NCBI RefSeq assembly: GCF_019429485.1
Contig: NZ_JAHXZN010000004.1
Span: 248,001-312,000 of the forward strand
Reading direction: 5' to 3'
Origin: Sphingomonas citri
GTDB lineage: Bacteria > Pseudomonadota > Alphaproteobacteria > Sphingomonadales > Sphingomonadaceae
DNA length: 64,000 bases
In this document: piece by piece, positions 44,792 through 54,717 of the stretch
How the letters are laid out: the number at the start of each line of letters is the position of its first letter
How positions within the stretch are numbered: position 1 is the first letter of the stretch
Made by a program: the position numbers and the translations under genes
Notes under the pieces: model-generated
Database searches by the model: none
Seen by the model: the letters and a program-made list of their open reading frames with translations, nothing else
What the model was told of the DNA's origin: nothing

Positions 44792-46015
44792 ATGAACGAC
44801 AATCTCACCGCCGAGCGCGCCACCTTCGTGACCCATCTGGAGTGTTCGCTGACCGGCGAGCGCTACGCGGCGGACCAGCTCCACAATCTCTCGCGCGCCG
44901 GTCGGCCGCTACTGGTGCGCTACGACCTCGACTCGGTCCGTGCCGCGCTGCCGCGCGACACGCTGGCGGCGCGCGCTACCGACCTGTGGCGCTGGCGCGA
45001 GCTGCTGCCGGTGCGGCGCACCGCCAACGTCGTCAGCCTCGGCGAGATCGAGACGCCGCTGATCCCAATCGCGCGGAGCGGCGGCGCTACCGTCTGGGTC
45101 AAGGACGAGGGTCGCCTGCCGACCGGCAGCTTCAAGGCGCGCGGGCTGGTGATGGCGGTGGCGATGGCGAAGGAGCTCGGCGTCACCCGCATCGCCATGC
45201 CGACCAACGGCAACGCCGGCGCCGCGCTGGCGGCCTATGCCACCCGCGTCGGGATCGAGACGATCGTCTTCTGCCCGGAGGACACGCCCGAGGTGAACGT
45301 GCGCGAGATCGCGGCGCAGGGCGCGCGGGTGTGGCGCGTCAACGGGCTGATCGACGACTGCGGCGCGATCGTCGGCAAGGGCGCGGCGGAGGGACGCTGG
45401 TTCGATTTCTCGACGCTCAAGGAGCCTTATCGGATCGAGGGCAAGAAGACGATGGGGCTGGAGCTCGCCGCGCAGCTCGGCTGGCGGCTGCCCCAGGCGA
45501 TCTTCTACCCGACCGGCGGCGGCACCGGGCTGATCGGCATGTGGAAGGCGTTCGACGAACTCGAGCGGCTCGGCTGGATCGGCAGCGAGCGGCCGCGCAT
45601 GTACGCGGTGCAGGCCTCCGGCTGCGCACCGATCGTCCGCGCCTTCGAGGCGGGCGAGGAACATGCCGAGCGCTGGGAGGACGCGCATACGGTGGCCGCG
45701 GGGATCCGCGTGCCGCGCGCGGTGGGCGACTTCCTCATCCTGCGCGCGGTACGCGAGAGCGGCGGCAAGGCGCTGGCGGTGGGCGATCCCGCGATCCTGG
45801 CGGCGGTGGACGCCTGCGCGCGGCAGGACGGTCTGCTGCTCTGCCCCGAGGGCGGGGCGACGCTGGCGGCGTACCACCAGGCGCTGCGCGACGGCGAGGT
45901 CGACGAGGACGATGAGGTGGTGCTGTTCAACTGCGCGACCGGGCTGAAATACCCGCTCCCGCCGGCGGAGCAGCGGCTCGACCGCCACGGCGCGATCGAC
46001 TTCGACCGGCTGTGA
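44792..46015 (+). CDS. thrC: Threonine synthase (PLP enzyme)
   Basis: 407 residues from the ATG at 44792. The PLP lysine is K115 in PTGSFKARG, and the cofactor phosphate loop is TGGGTGLIGMW. It starts with an HLECSLTGERYAADQLHNLS segment that is typical of the plant-like, cysteine-containing subgroup. It converts O-phosphohomoserine to threonine; the window also holds thrB. A related PLP lyase cannot be excluded. It is divergent from brnT. Confidence 0.85.
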   Translation: MNDNLTAERATFVTHLECSLTGERYAADQLHNLSRAGRPLLVRYDLDSVRAALPRDTLAARATDLWRWRELLPVRRTANVVSLGEIETPLIPIARSGGATVWVKDEGRLPTGSFKARGLVMAVAMAKELGVTRIAMPTNGNAGAALAAYATRVGIETIVFCPEDTPEVNVREIAAQGARVWRVNGLIDDCGAIVGKGAAEGRWFDFSTLKEPYRIEGKKTMGLELAAQLGWRLPQAIFYPTGGGTGLIGMWKAFDELERLGWIGSERPRMYAVQASGCAPIVRAFEAGEEHAERWEDAHTVAAGIRVPRAVGDFLILRAVRESGGKALAVGDPAILAAVDACARQDGLLLCPEGGATLAAYHQALRDGEVDEDDEVVLFNCATGLKYPLPPAEQRLDRHGAIDFDRL

Positions 46016-46026
46016 GCGCCTGAACC

Positions 46027-46764
46027 TCAGGCCTCCGCGTCGAGCGCCTCGGCCAGCCACGTCGGCCGCAGCGCGTCGCCGAGCGCCTCGACGCGGCGCA
46101 GCGCCACCATCAGCCCCAGCTCGGGGTAGAGCGCGCGCACCTTGGCCTCGTCGGGCGCGAGCGGCGCCACCACCAGCCGGCGATTGACCTTGCTGCGATG
46201 GTGCATCCGCGCGGTATTCTCCTGGCCGACGTAGCAGCCCTTGGCGAAGCTCACCCCGCCCAGCTCGCGCGCGTTGGCCTCGAGCCACAGCGTCTCGCCG
46301 TCGCCCAGCTCGGCGCGTCCTTCCGCGACGCCCTGCGCCAGCCGGTGGGTGCGCCACGACGCCGACGCGTCGCCCGCGTCGGCCGGGGCGAGCCAGCGCC
46401 AGCCGAGCGCGGCGAGCCGCGGATCGGGCACCGCGTCATCGGCGGGTCGCTCCGGCGACCAATGGACCGCGAGCGAGTCCTCGGATGCGATCGTGATCGC
46501 GCGGCGCAGCCGGTACATCGTCAGCCGTCGCGCCAGCGCGTCGCGCGCGTCACGCTCGACGTCGAGCAACAGGTCGGCGCCGTCGGCCCAGACGAGGAAG
46601 TCGAACAGGGCCTTGCCCTGCGGCGACAGCAGCCCCGCCCAGCACGGCAGCGGACCCGCCATGTCGTTGGTGACGAGTCCCTGGAGGAAGCCGCGCGGGT
46701 CGTCGCCCGCTAGCCGCAGCAGCGCGCGATCCGCGAGCGTGGTGGCCGGTCTGGTATCGGTCAT
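46027..46764 (-). CDS. ygfZ: YgfZ/GcvT-like folate-binding protein
   Basis: 245 residues from the ATG at 46764. The family signature KGCYVGQENTARMHHRSKVNRR is present in the second half (begins near residue 180). YgfZ binds tetrahydrofolate and supports iron-sulfur enzymes, such as MiaB. A longer reading on this strand crosses the dihydroorotase gene and is not real. Divergent from the dihydroorotase gene. Confidence 0.9.
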   Translation of the reverse strand: MTDTRPATTLADRALLRLAGDDPRGFLQGLVTNDMAGPLPCWAGLLSPQGKALFDFLVWADGADLLLDVERDARDALARRLTMYRLRRAITIASEDSLAVHWSPERPADDAVPDPRLAALGWRWLAPADAGDASASWRTHRLAQGVAEGRAELGDGETLWLEANARELGGVSFAKGCYVGQENTARMHHRSKVNRRLVVAPLAPDEAKVRALYPELGLMVALRRVEALGDALRPTWLAEALDAEA

Positions 46765-46818
46765 GCCGGCAAGGTAGGGAGGCGCCACACACGGTGAAAG
46801 ACCCGGAAAGGACGGACC

Positions 46819-48153
46819 ATGGCGAGCTACGATCTCCTGCTGAGCGGCGGCACCGTCCATACCCCGGGCGGCCCGGTGCAGGCCGACGTGGGCGTGAGCG
46901 ACGGGCGCATCGTCGCGATCGGCGCGAGCGGCGACGCGGGGCGGCGGATCGATTGCACCGGGCTCGACATCCTGCCCGGCGTGATCGACACCCAGGTGCA
47001 TTTCCGCGAGCCCGGTCTGGAGCATAAGGAGGATCTCGCGAGCGGCAGCGAGGCCGCGGTGCGCGGCGGCGTGGTGGCGGTGTTCGAGATGCCCAACACC
47101 AAGCCCAACACCGACTCGGCCGAGGCGATCGCCGACAAGCTGGCGCGCGCGCAGGGGCGGATGTGGTGCGACCACGCCTTCTACGTCGGCGCGACCAACC
47201 ACAACGCGCGGGAACTTGCCGAGCTGGAGCGGCTGCCCGGCACCGCGGGGGTGAAGATCTTCATGGGCGCCTCCACCGGCGACCTGCTGGTGAGCGAGGA
47301 CTCGCGCCTCGCCGAGGTGCTGGCGCACGGCGTTCGCCGCGTCGCGATCCACGCCGAGGACGAGGACCGGATGAACGCGCGTGCCGGCGAGCGCGTCGCG
47401 GGCGACCCCTCGTCGCACCCGGTGTGGCGCGACGACGAGAGCGCGATGCTGGCGACCACCCGCATCCTGCGGCTGGCGCGCGCGGCGCGGCGGCGCATCC
47501 ACGTGCTCCACGTCACCACGCCGGCCGAGCTCGAGCTGCTCGGGCGCAACAAGGACATCGCGACCTGCGAGGTGACGCCGCAGCATCTCACGCTGGCGGG
47601 CGAGGAAGCCTATCCGCGGCTCGGCACGCTGGCGCAGATGAACCCGCCGATCCGCTCGGGCGCGCACCGCGACGGCTTGTGGCACTGGCTCAACCAGGGC
47701 GTGCCCGACGTGATCGGCTCCGACCACGCGCCGCACACGCTGGAGGAGAAGGGCAAGGACTATCCCGCGAGCCCGAGCGGCATGCCCGGCGTACAGACCT
47801 TGCTGCCGCTGCTGCTCGACCATGCCGCCCACGGCCGGCTGTCGCTCCAGCGCGTGATCGAGCTGACCAGTGCGGGCGCGCAGCGCATCTTCGGGCTGGT
47901 CGGCAAGGGGCGGATCGCGCGCGGCTATGACGCCGACTTCACCGTCGTCGATCTGCGCAAGCGCTGGACGATCGGGGACGAGTGGCTGGCGTCGCGCTCG
48001 GGCTGGTCGCCTTTCACGGGCATGGCGCTGACCGGCAAGCCGATCGGCACGATCATCCGCGGCGAAGTGGCGATGTGGGAGGACGAGCTCGGCGCGATGC
48101 CGCAGGGCCAGCCGCTGCGCTTCGAAGCGACTCAGTTTCCCGGCGCGCGTTGA
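46819..48153 (+). CDS. pyrC: Dihydroorotase-like amidohydrolase
   Basis: 444 residues. The type I dihydroorotase layout is present: DTQVHFREPG at 57-66, the carbamylated-lysine segment GVKIFMGASTG, VAIHAEDEDR, IHVLHVTTPAE and DVIGSDHAPHTLEEK. The first metal histidine of the usual HxH pair is a glutamine here (Q59), while H61 is kept. Either this is a subgroup that binds one metal differently or its substrate differs. It would close carbamoyl aspartate to dihydroorotate in pyrimidine synthesis. The next gene starts in its stop codon. Confidence 0.82.
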   Translation: MASYDLLLSGGTVHTPGGPVQADVGVSDGRIVAIGASGDAGRRIDCTGLDILPGVIDTQVHFREPGLEHKEDLASGSEAAVRGGVVAVFEMPNTKPNTDSAEAIADKLARAQGRMWCDHAFYVGATNHNARELAELERLPGTAGVKIFMGASTGDLLVSEDSRLAEVLAHGVRRVAIHAEDEDRMNARAGERVAGDPSSHPVWRDDESAMLATTRILRLARAARRRIHVLHVTTPAELELLGRNKDIATCEVTPQHLTLAGEEAYPRLGTLAQMNPPIRSGAHRDGLWHWLNQGVPDVIGSDHAPHTLEEKGKDYPASPSGMPGVQTLLPLLLDHAAHGRLSLQRVIELTSAGAQRIFGLVGKGRIARGYDADFTVVDLRKRWTIGDEWLASRSGWSPFTGMALTGKPIGTIIRGEVAMWEDELGAMPQGQPLRFEATQFPGAR

Positions 48154-48752
48154 GGGACGGGGCTAGCCGCGGTGACGGCGATCGCTCGGGTGGCTGGGAC
48201 GCCGTGGCGGACGCGTTCATGGCGGTCCGCTCGGGCGTCGGCACCGCGCTGGTACGGGCCTGGGCGGCGCGCCGGCTGCCGCCCGGCGCGGCGATCCTCG
48301 ACATCGGCTGTGGCTCGGGCATGCCGATCGCCGCCGCGCTCGTCGCCGACGGGTTCACGATCTGGGGGATCGACCCGTCGCCGCGGATGATCGCCGCGTT
48401 TCGACGCCGGCTCCCCGGCATGCCCGCGGCCTGCGAGCCGGCGCAGGCGAGCGACGTCTTCGGTCGGCGTTTCGAGGGCGCGATCGCGGTCGGCGTGCTG
48501 TTCCTGCTTCGCCCGGCGGACCAACTGGCCCTGCTCCGCCGGGTCGCCGGCGCGCTGGTGCCGGGTGGGCACTTCCTGTTCAGCGCACCGCGCGCGCGCG
48601 CCGCCTGGACCGACTCGCTGACCGGGGGCGCATCGGTCTCGCTCGGTGTCGAGGCCTATGCCGTGCATCTCGCCGATGCGGGGCTCCGCCTCCTGCGCAG
48701 CGAGCGCGACGAGGGCGGCAACGACTATCACGAGACGATCCGCGCCGCCTGA
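48150..48752 (+). CDS. Class I SAM-dependent methyltransferase
   Basis: 200 residues from a TTG that overlaps the dihydroorotase stop (TTGA). The SAM motif is ILDIGCGSGMPIAAAL, followed by IDPSPRMIAAF (acidic loop) and GGHFLFSAPR. The protein resembles the ubiquinone/menaquinone methyltransferase superfamily in its core, but the substrate is unknown. An internal ATG (at MAVRSG) would give a shorter form. Confidence 0.83.
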   Translation: MRDGASRGDGDRSGGWDAVADAFMAVRSGVGTALVRAWAARRLPPGAAILDIGCGSGMPIAAALVADGFTIWGIDPSPRMIAAFRRRLPGMPAACEPAQASDVFGRRFEGAIAVGVLFLLRPADQLALLRRVAGALVPGGHFLFSAPRARAAWTDSLTGGASVSLGVEAYAVHLADAGLRLLRSERDEGGNDYHETIRAA

Positions 48753-48793
48753 GCCGCCGGCGTCGCCTCCGCGCGGCGCGCCGGCTCACCCGC

Positions 48794-49555
48794 TCAGAAC
48801 GGAAGCCATTTGGCGGTCTCGCTGAACTTCATGTAGCCGACGTTGACCCCGGCGCGCCAGCCGACACCCAGCCGCACCGGGATCAGCACGACGTTGCCGC
48901 GGCGCAGATAGGTCGCCGCGAAGCCGCCGACGAAGTACAGCCGCCCCTCGGCGCCGGGGAAGCGGTTGAACAGGTCGTGCGTGTCATAGAGGTTGTAGAC
49001 CAGCACGAAGACCTTGTTGGCGTCGCCGCCGACGTCGAAGCCGACCGACGGCCCGGTCCAATAGACCGGGCGCTGGCCCTCGACCTTGTGCGTCATGATC
49101 CCCGAGCCGTAGCGCAGCCCGACGACGAACGCGCCCGAGGCCTCGCGTCCCGCGATATAGGCGTTGGGCTCGCCCTGGTCCTTCAGAATCTTCTCGATGA
49201 TCTGCGCGAAGCCTTCCGCGCCCTTGCCGAACACGCCCTCGCCCGCGGCGATCAGATCGTCGCGCTTGTACGTCTCCGCCGCGTTGGTGGTGGCATTGGC
49301 GCGCGCGTCGCCCTGCGGCGTCGGCGGAGTCGGCGTGGCGGGCGGCGTCTCCGCCGGCGGCAGCGGCTCGTCGTCGCGCTGGGCCGGCTCCGCGGGAAGT
49401 GGCGCGCGCGGCGTGCGCACCGCCGGCTGGCCGCCGACGTCCTGATCGATCGCGGCGTTGGGATCGATCGTGCGCACCTGCGCGCTCCCCGTTCCGGCGA
49501 GCACGAGCCCCGCCACCATCATCGCGCCCCGCGCGCCGCGCCATATCGTCCGCAT
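48794..49555 (-). CDS. eipA: DUF1134 envelope protein (EipA family)
   Basis: 253 residues from the ATG at 49555; earlier residues in frame are not family-like. A signal peptide (MMVAGLVLAGTGSAQ) is followed by a Pro-rich linker (LPPAETPPATPTPPTPQ) and the DUF1134 domain (GSGIMTHKVEGQRPVYWTGPSVGFDVGGD, ending KFSETAKWLPF). EipA of Brucella is a small beta-barrel in the periplasm needed for envelope integrity. It converges with the methyltransferase gene. Confidence 0.9.
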   Translation of the reverse strand: MRTIWRGARGAMMVAGLVLAGTGSAQVRTIDPNAAIDQDVGGQPAVRTPRAPLPAEPAQRDDEPLPPAETPPATPTPPTPQGDARANATTNAAETYKRDDLIAAGEGVFGKGAEGFAQIIEKILKDQGEPNAYIAGREASGAFVVGLRYGSGIMTHKVEGQRPVYWTGPSVGFDVGGDANKVFVLVYNLYDTHDLFNRFPGAEGRLYFVGGFAATYLRRGNVVLIPVRLGVGWRAGVNVGYMKFSETAKWLPF

Positions 49556-49714
49556 CGTCACTGTCCCCACACCGGAGCGCGAGCATAGCGACAGCGGTGC
49601 TGTCGGGGCAATGAACACCGCGACGACCCGACTCCGTGACGCGGCGCGCCGAATCGCCGCAGGCCCATTGATCACGCCGATCACGCTCGCTATAGCCGCG
49701 CCTCACGCCGACCC

Positions 49715-49804
49715 GGAGACGTGGGTGAGTGGCTGAAACCAACGCTTTGCTAAAGCGTCATACGGGAAACCGTATCGAGGGTTCGAATCCCTCCGTCTCC
49801 GCCA
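49715..49804 (+). tRNA. tRNA-Ser (GCU anticodon)
   Basis: Acceptor stem GGAGACG (49715-49721) pairs with CGTCTCC (49794-49800); discriminator G and encoded CCA follow. The anticodon arm ACGCT-TTGCTAA-AGCGT gives GCT, reading AGC/AGU serine codons. A long variable arm and TTCGAAT T-loop fit a class II serine tRNA. The DNA downstream is a mosaic of accessory genes, so this tRNA marks the left edge of a probable island. Confidence 0.95.
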
Positions 49805-49918
49805 CCCAGTCTGCGACACTTAATTCCCTGCAGAGCACACCCGCGGAACTGGCGCAGTTCTGCGCGATTTCGCTGCTCTGAGCAGGAGCCGTCCGCAGCC
49901 GCGGAGCACACGCCCGCG

Positions 49919-50259
49919 GTGTCGGTGCGCAAGTCGCTGGCCAACCGCGACCGCATCATCAGCATGATCGATGGCGCACCCTACGCCAGCCTCAAGCGCC
50001 ATCTGACCAGCCATGGGCTCACGCCCGCGGAGTATCGTGCGCGCTTCGGCCTCAAGCCCGACTACCCGATGGTGGCACCGGGCTACAGCGAGGGTCACCG
50101 CGCGCTCGCCAAGCAGCTGGGTCTCGGCCGCAAGGCGGTGGCCGCTGTCGAGGAGGCCGGCGCTGCTATAGAGCAGGCAGCGGAGGAGGTCGTCGGCAAG
50201 GAGGCGAAGCGCGGCGAGGACGCGGTAACGTCGGCGCGCAAGACGCTTGGCATCCGCTC

Positions 50260-50263
<4 letters not shown>
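49919..50263 (+). CDS. MucR/Ros-family regulator lacking its N-terminal part
   Basis: 114 residues from a GTG. The core VRKSLANRDRIISMIDGAPYASLKRHLTSHGLTPAEYRARFGL and YPMVAPGYSEGHRALAKQLGLGRK matches the C-terminal DNA-binding half of MucR regulators in sphingomonads. The usual N-terminal helical part of about 50 residues is absent; the 114 bases to the tRNA hold no such coding. It may be a remnant left by insertion at the tRNA or a natural short form. Its stop overlaps the stop of the convergent recombinase gene (shared CTAG). Confidence 0.7.
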
Positions 50264-51938
<1,675 letters not shown>

Positions 51939-51942
<4 letters not shown>

Positions 51943-52346
51943 GCCGCCACCTTCTTCTTGAGCCCGAAGAACGCCGGTCCCGACCAGCGCGTGCCCGTGA
52001 TCGCGCGCGCGACCTCGCTCAGCGAGCGCCACTCGCGACCATCCCAGCGCACCACCTGATCCTCGCCGACGGTGACGACATGCAGGCGGCCCTGCCACTC
52101 CCGCGCCAACCGCATCCCCGCAGACGGCCGCGCCGTCTTGGTGTGCCCGCGGCTGCGCTGGTCGAGCTCGCGTGTCGTCTCACGTGAGAGGCCGCCTTGC
52201 GCTCGCGCCTGCAGCTCCCAGGCGAGTGCGAGCCGTAGCAGCTTCGGGCTGACCTTGGGCAGCACGTTGCCAGTCACTGTAACCCATTGCTGGCGAAGCT
52301 CGCTGTAGGACAGTGCCTCCAGCGCCGCGATCTGATCGTCCGCCAT
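51939..52346 (-). CDS. DUF2924 protein
   Basis: 135 residues. It starts with a helical part (IAALEALSYSELRQQWVTVTG, LLRLALAWELQARAQGG) and ends in a small beta domain, GRLHVVTVGEDQVVRWDGREWRSLSEVARAITGTRWSGPAFFGL, which resembles DNA-associated domains of phage proteins. Function unknown. It is coupled to the recombinase by an ATGA overlap and is probably an accessory factor for it. Confidence 0.85.
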
Positions 52347-52348
52347 GG

Positions 52349-52852
52349 TCAGCGGCCCCGCACGATATGGTAGCAGGTGAGCTCATCGCGATGGGTGCGC
52401 TCGATGGCGTGGCCCTTCTTGCGCAGGCCCGTCAGCGCCGCGCGCGTGGTGTGCGGCAGCCACCCCGTCGCTGCGATGAGGTCCGGCAGTGTCGCGCCCT
52501 CGTCGCGCTGGAGCAGCGCCACCACCGTCGACACCTTCGTGCGCGGCGTGGCGGTATCGGTGTCGCTGGCAGCGTCGCTGACCGCGGCGCCTTCGTCATC
52601 GCTGGCGTTGATGGCGGCGAGGCCTGCCGGCGTGATGAAGACACCGATGCGGCGGTCGTCATCTTGTCGCGCGATCTCGGCCGCGACACGCGTCTCCTTC
52701 TCGGCAACGAGGCCCTGGTGCAGCAGCGACGCGATGGCCTTGATCGTCCGCGCCGTGCCGGCAAGCGCGTAGGGGAGGGGAAACAGGCTGCCGCTGTCGC
52801 GCTGTGCGGCATGCGCAAGCAGGAGCGTGTGGGTGTCGGTGAGCTTGGGCAT
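52349..52852 (-). CDS. DUF3489 protein
   Basis: 167 residues from the ATG at 52852 (GAGGAC upstream). It starts MPKLTDTHTLLLAHAAQRD and ends with a winged-helix-like part, VVALLQRDEGATLPDLIAATGWLPHTTRAALTGLRKKGHAIER, which suggests DNA binding. It lies 2 bases before the DUF2924 gene, so the three genes form one operon, most likely with this protein as regulator or directionality factor (inference). Confidence 0.85.
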   Translation of the reverse strand: MPKLTDTHTLLLAHAAQRDSGSLFPLPYALAGTARTIKAIASLLHQGLVAEKETRVAAEIARQDDDRRIGVFITPAGLAAINASDDEGAAVSDAASDTDTATPRTKVSTVVALLQRDEGATLPDLIAATGWLPHTTRAALTGLRKKGHAIERTHRDELTCYHIVRGR

Positions 52853-53118
52853 GATGGGTCCTCGTTCTCGAGGAGAGCGGCGCCAGTGCCGCTCCCACCA
52901 CCCGCAGCCCCGTCGATCGTGTCGGCGGGGCAGCGACCCGGCCGCACCAGCGCCTGAGTCGAGCTGTGCTGTCGCTCTGGGTGCAGGTGAAGTCCAGCGG
53001 AAGCGGTGCTGATTCACCTGCTGCTCTGGCTTCCCACGCGAGAGCTAAGGGTGCCGAAATTGAATCCTCTCGCTGATCTACCCCGGGCTAGTGCCGCCGC
53101 GACGCTATGCTAGCGGCA

Positions 53119-53430
53119 TCACGCTTCGATGTTGGTGAGCACCGCATTCAGGAGGCCAGGGAAACGCCGCTCGAACTCGTCACGACGGAGGGTGTTGATC
53201 ATCTCGCGCCCGACCTGGATCGTCTTGATCAGTCCCGCGGCGCGAAGCACCTTCAAGTGATTGGACAGGGTGCTCTTGGGGATGGCGTCACACGGCGCCG
53301 CACCCGTGCAGCTCAATCGCTCGGCTGCCGCCAGCCGCGCTATCATGCTCAAGCGATTGGCATCAGCCAGCGCATGCATCGCTAGGTCGAGCGGAACGTC
53401 TTCAAGCCGTGGGTGGGTGAAGCGAGGCAT
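53119..53430 (-). CDS. ArsR-type winged-helix repressor
   Basis: 103 residues from the ATG at 53430. Winged helix: LEDVPLDLAMHALADANRLSMIARLA, then SKTLSNHLK-like IPKSTLSNHLKVLRAAGLI and VGREMINTLRRDEFERRFPGL. No metal-binding ELCVCDL cysteine box; two cysteines (CTGAAPC) occur in the middle. It is divergent from the SDR gene and the intergenic palindrome is its likely operator. Confidence 0.87.
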   Translation of the reverse strand: MPRFTHPRLEDVPLDLAMHALADANRLSMIARLAAAERLSCTGAAPCDAIPKSTLSNHLKVLRAAGLIKTIQVGREMINTLRRDEFERRFPGLLNAVLTNIEA

Positions 53431-53461
53431 GAGGGGGATATAAGAATAATTCACCGTTCTC

Positions 53462-53484
53462 ATAGTTCGGGAATATTGAACTAT
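53462..53484. promoter_or_regulatory. Operator-like inverted repeat between ArsR and SDR genes
   Basis: ATAGTTC (53462-53468) and GAACTAT (53478-53484), a perfect 7-base inverted repeat with a nine-base AT-rich spacer. It lies 32 bases before the repressor start and 79 bases before the SDR start. The geometry suits an ArsR-family dimer that controls both genes. Confidence 0.65.
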
Positions 53485-53562
53485 CACCACCGTAGCCCAT
53501 CTATCCGCCAGCCGACAGCGCACGATGGTGTGATCGCGGGCAACGTTCTCGAAGGATATCCC

Positions 53563-54297
53563 ATGTCACTCCAGGGCAAAAAGGCGCTTGTCACCGGCGG
53601 GTCGCGCGGCATCGGCGCTGCGATCGCGAAGCGGCTGGCCGCCGACGGCGCGGCGGTCGCGATCACCTATGCCGGTAACAAGGCGGCGGCGGACGCCACT
53701 GTTGCCGCGATCGAAGGCGCTGGTGGAACTGCCTTCGCGTTCCAGGCAGACGCCGCCGACCCGACGTCGCAGCGCGCGGGCGTCCAGCAGGCTGCCGCGG
53801 CACTCGGCGGGCTCGACATCCTGATCCACAACGCCGGCGTCGCCGAGTTCTCCGCCATCGGTGACGATACCGACGAGACCTTCGATCGTCAGTTCGGCGT
53901 CAACGTGAAGGGATTGCATGTCGGCACGCGTGCTGCGCTGCCCCACCTGAATGACGGCGGTCGCATCATCCTCATCGGCAGTGTTTCGGGCGAGCTCGCC
54001 TTTCCGGCGACCGCCGTCTACAGCGCGACGAAGGCGTCGGTCGCCGCGCTGGCGCGCGGCTGGGCCAAGGACCTCGCGTCGCGCAACATCCTGGTCAACA
54101 CGGTACAGCCCGGACCGATCGACACCGACATGAATCCTGCCGACAGCGAGTTCGCGCAACAAATGACCTCGTTCGTGCCGCTCGGACGCTATGGCAAGGT
54201 AGAGGAGATCGCTGGCGCGGTGTCGTTCCTCGCCGGACCGGACGCAAGCTACATCACGGGCACTGCGCTTACTATCGACGGCGGTGCAGCGGCGTAA
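53563..54297 (+). CDS. Short-chain dehydrogenase/reductase
   Basis: 244 residues. NAD(P)-binding TGGSRGIGAAIAKRL, the NAG motif in IHNAGVAEF, catalytic Ser in GSVSGELAFP, and YSATKAS with Tyr and Lys (YxxxK). It resembles 3-oxoacyl reductase-like SDRs that are often induced by ArsR-type regulators in response to xenobiotics. Substrate unknown. Confidence 0.9.
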   Translation: MSLQGKKALVTGGSRGIGAAIAKRLAADGAAVAITYAGNKAAADATVAAIEGAGGTAFAFQADAADPTSQRAGVQQAAAALGGLDILIHNAGVAEFSAIGDDTDETFDRQFGVNVKGLHVGTRAALPHLNDGGRIILIGSVSGELAFPATAVYSATKASVAALARGWAKDLASRNILVNTVQPGPIDTDMNPADSEFAQQMTSFVPLGRYGKVEEIAGAVSFLAGPDASYITGTALTIDGGAAA

Positions 54298-54717
54298 TGC
54301 CGCGGGGTGGCTCTTCCGCTTGGCGTAAGAGCCGCTTCTCGCGGAGGCGGCGTGCAGATGTTTGAGCGTACGCGGGCTTGTAGATGTGCAGGCAGCCGAG
54401 CTCGATGAGCAGGTCGCTCCCGGGGGGGGATAGCTGCCTGTCCGCTTTGGGGCGGTCGGCCGGGAAAACCGGACGATCGTTCAGAATGCAGGGAAGGGGG
54501 CTCGCACGCCTGCCGGGGGTGGATAGCTGCCCGTCCGCTATCGGATGGTCGCCCTGAGGGGCCGTAAGCGCGAGCAAGGCTAGCTTCTCGCAGTTTCCGT
54601 GGGCACTCGGTGCATACGACTGCTCCGTAACCGCCGCTTCATCGACGCGCCCTTCTCCCTTGCAAGCGAAGATGGGTCTGCCACAATGCCGGCTGACAGA
54701 GAGGGACGGGGGTCCGA
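54298..54717. other. 420-base stretch with an imperfect direct repeat
   Basis: A 31-base word beginning GGATAGCTGCC occurs at 54428-54458 and again at 54521-54551 with 5 differences, a 93-base spacing. Frames across it have no family match. It may be a decayed gene or a regulatory array; I cannot decide. Confidence 0.5.

Noticed and set aside
46027..47832. A 601-codon reading of the ygfZ frame that extends across the dihydroorotase gene
   Set aside because: Only the part from 46764 downward is family-like; the rest is antisense to a clear gene.
49778..49804. Duplicated tRNA-Ser 3' end as the right att site of the island
   Set aside because: I found no second copy of this sequence further on in the window; it may lie outside or the island may use other sites.
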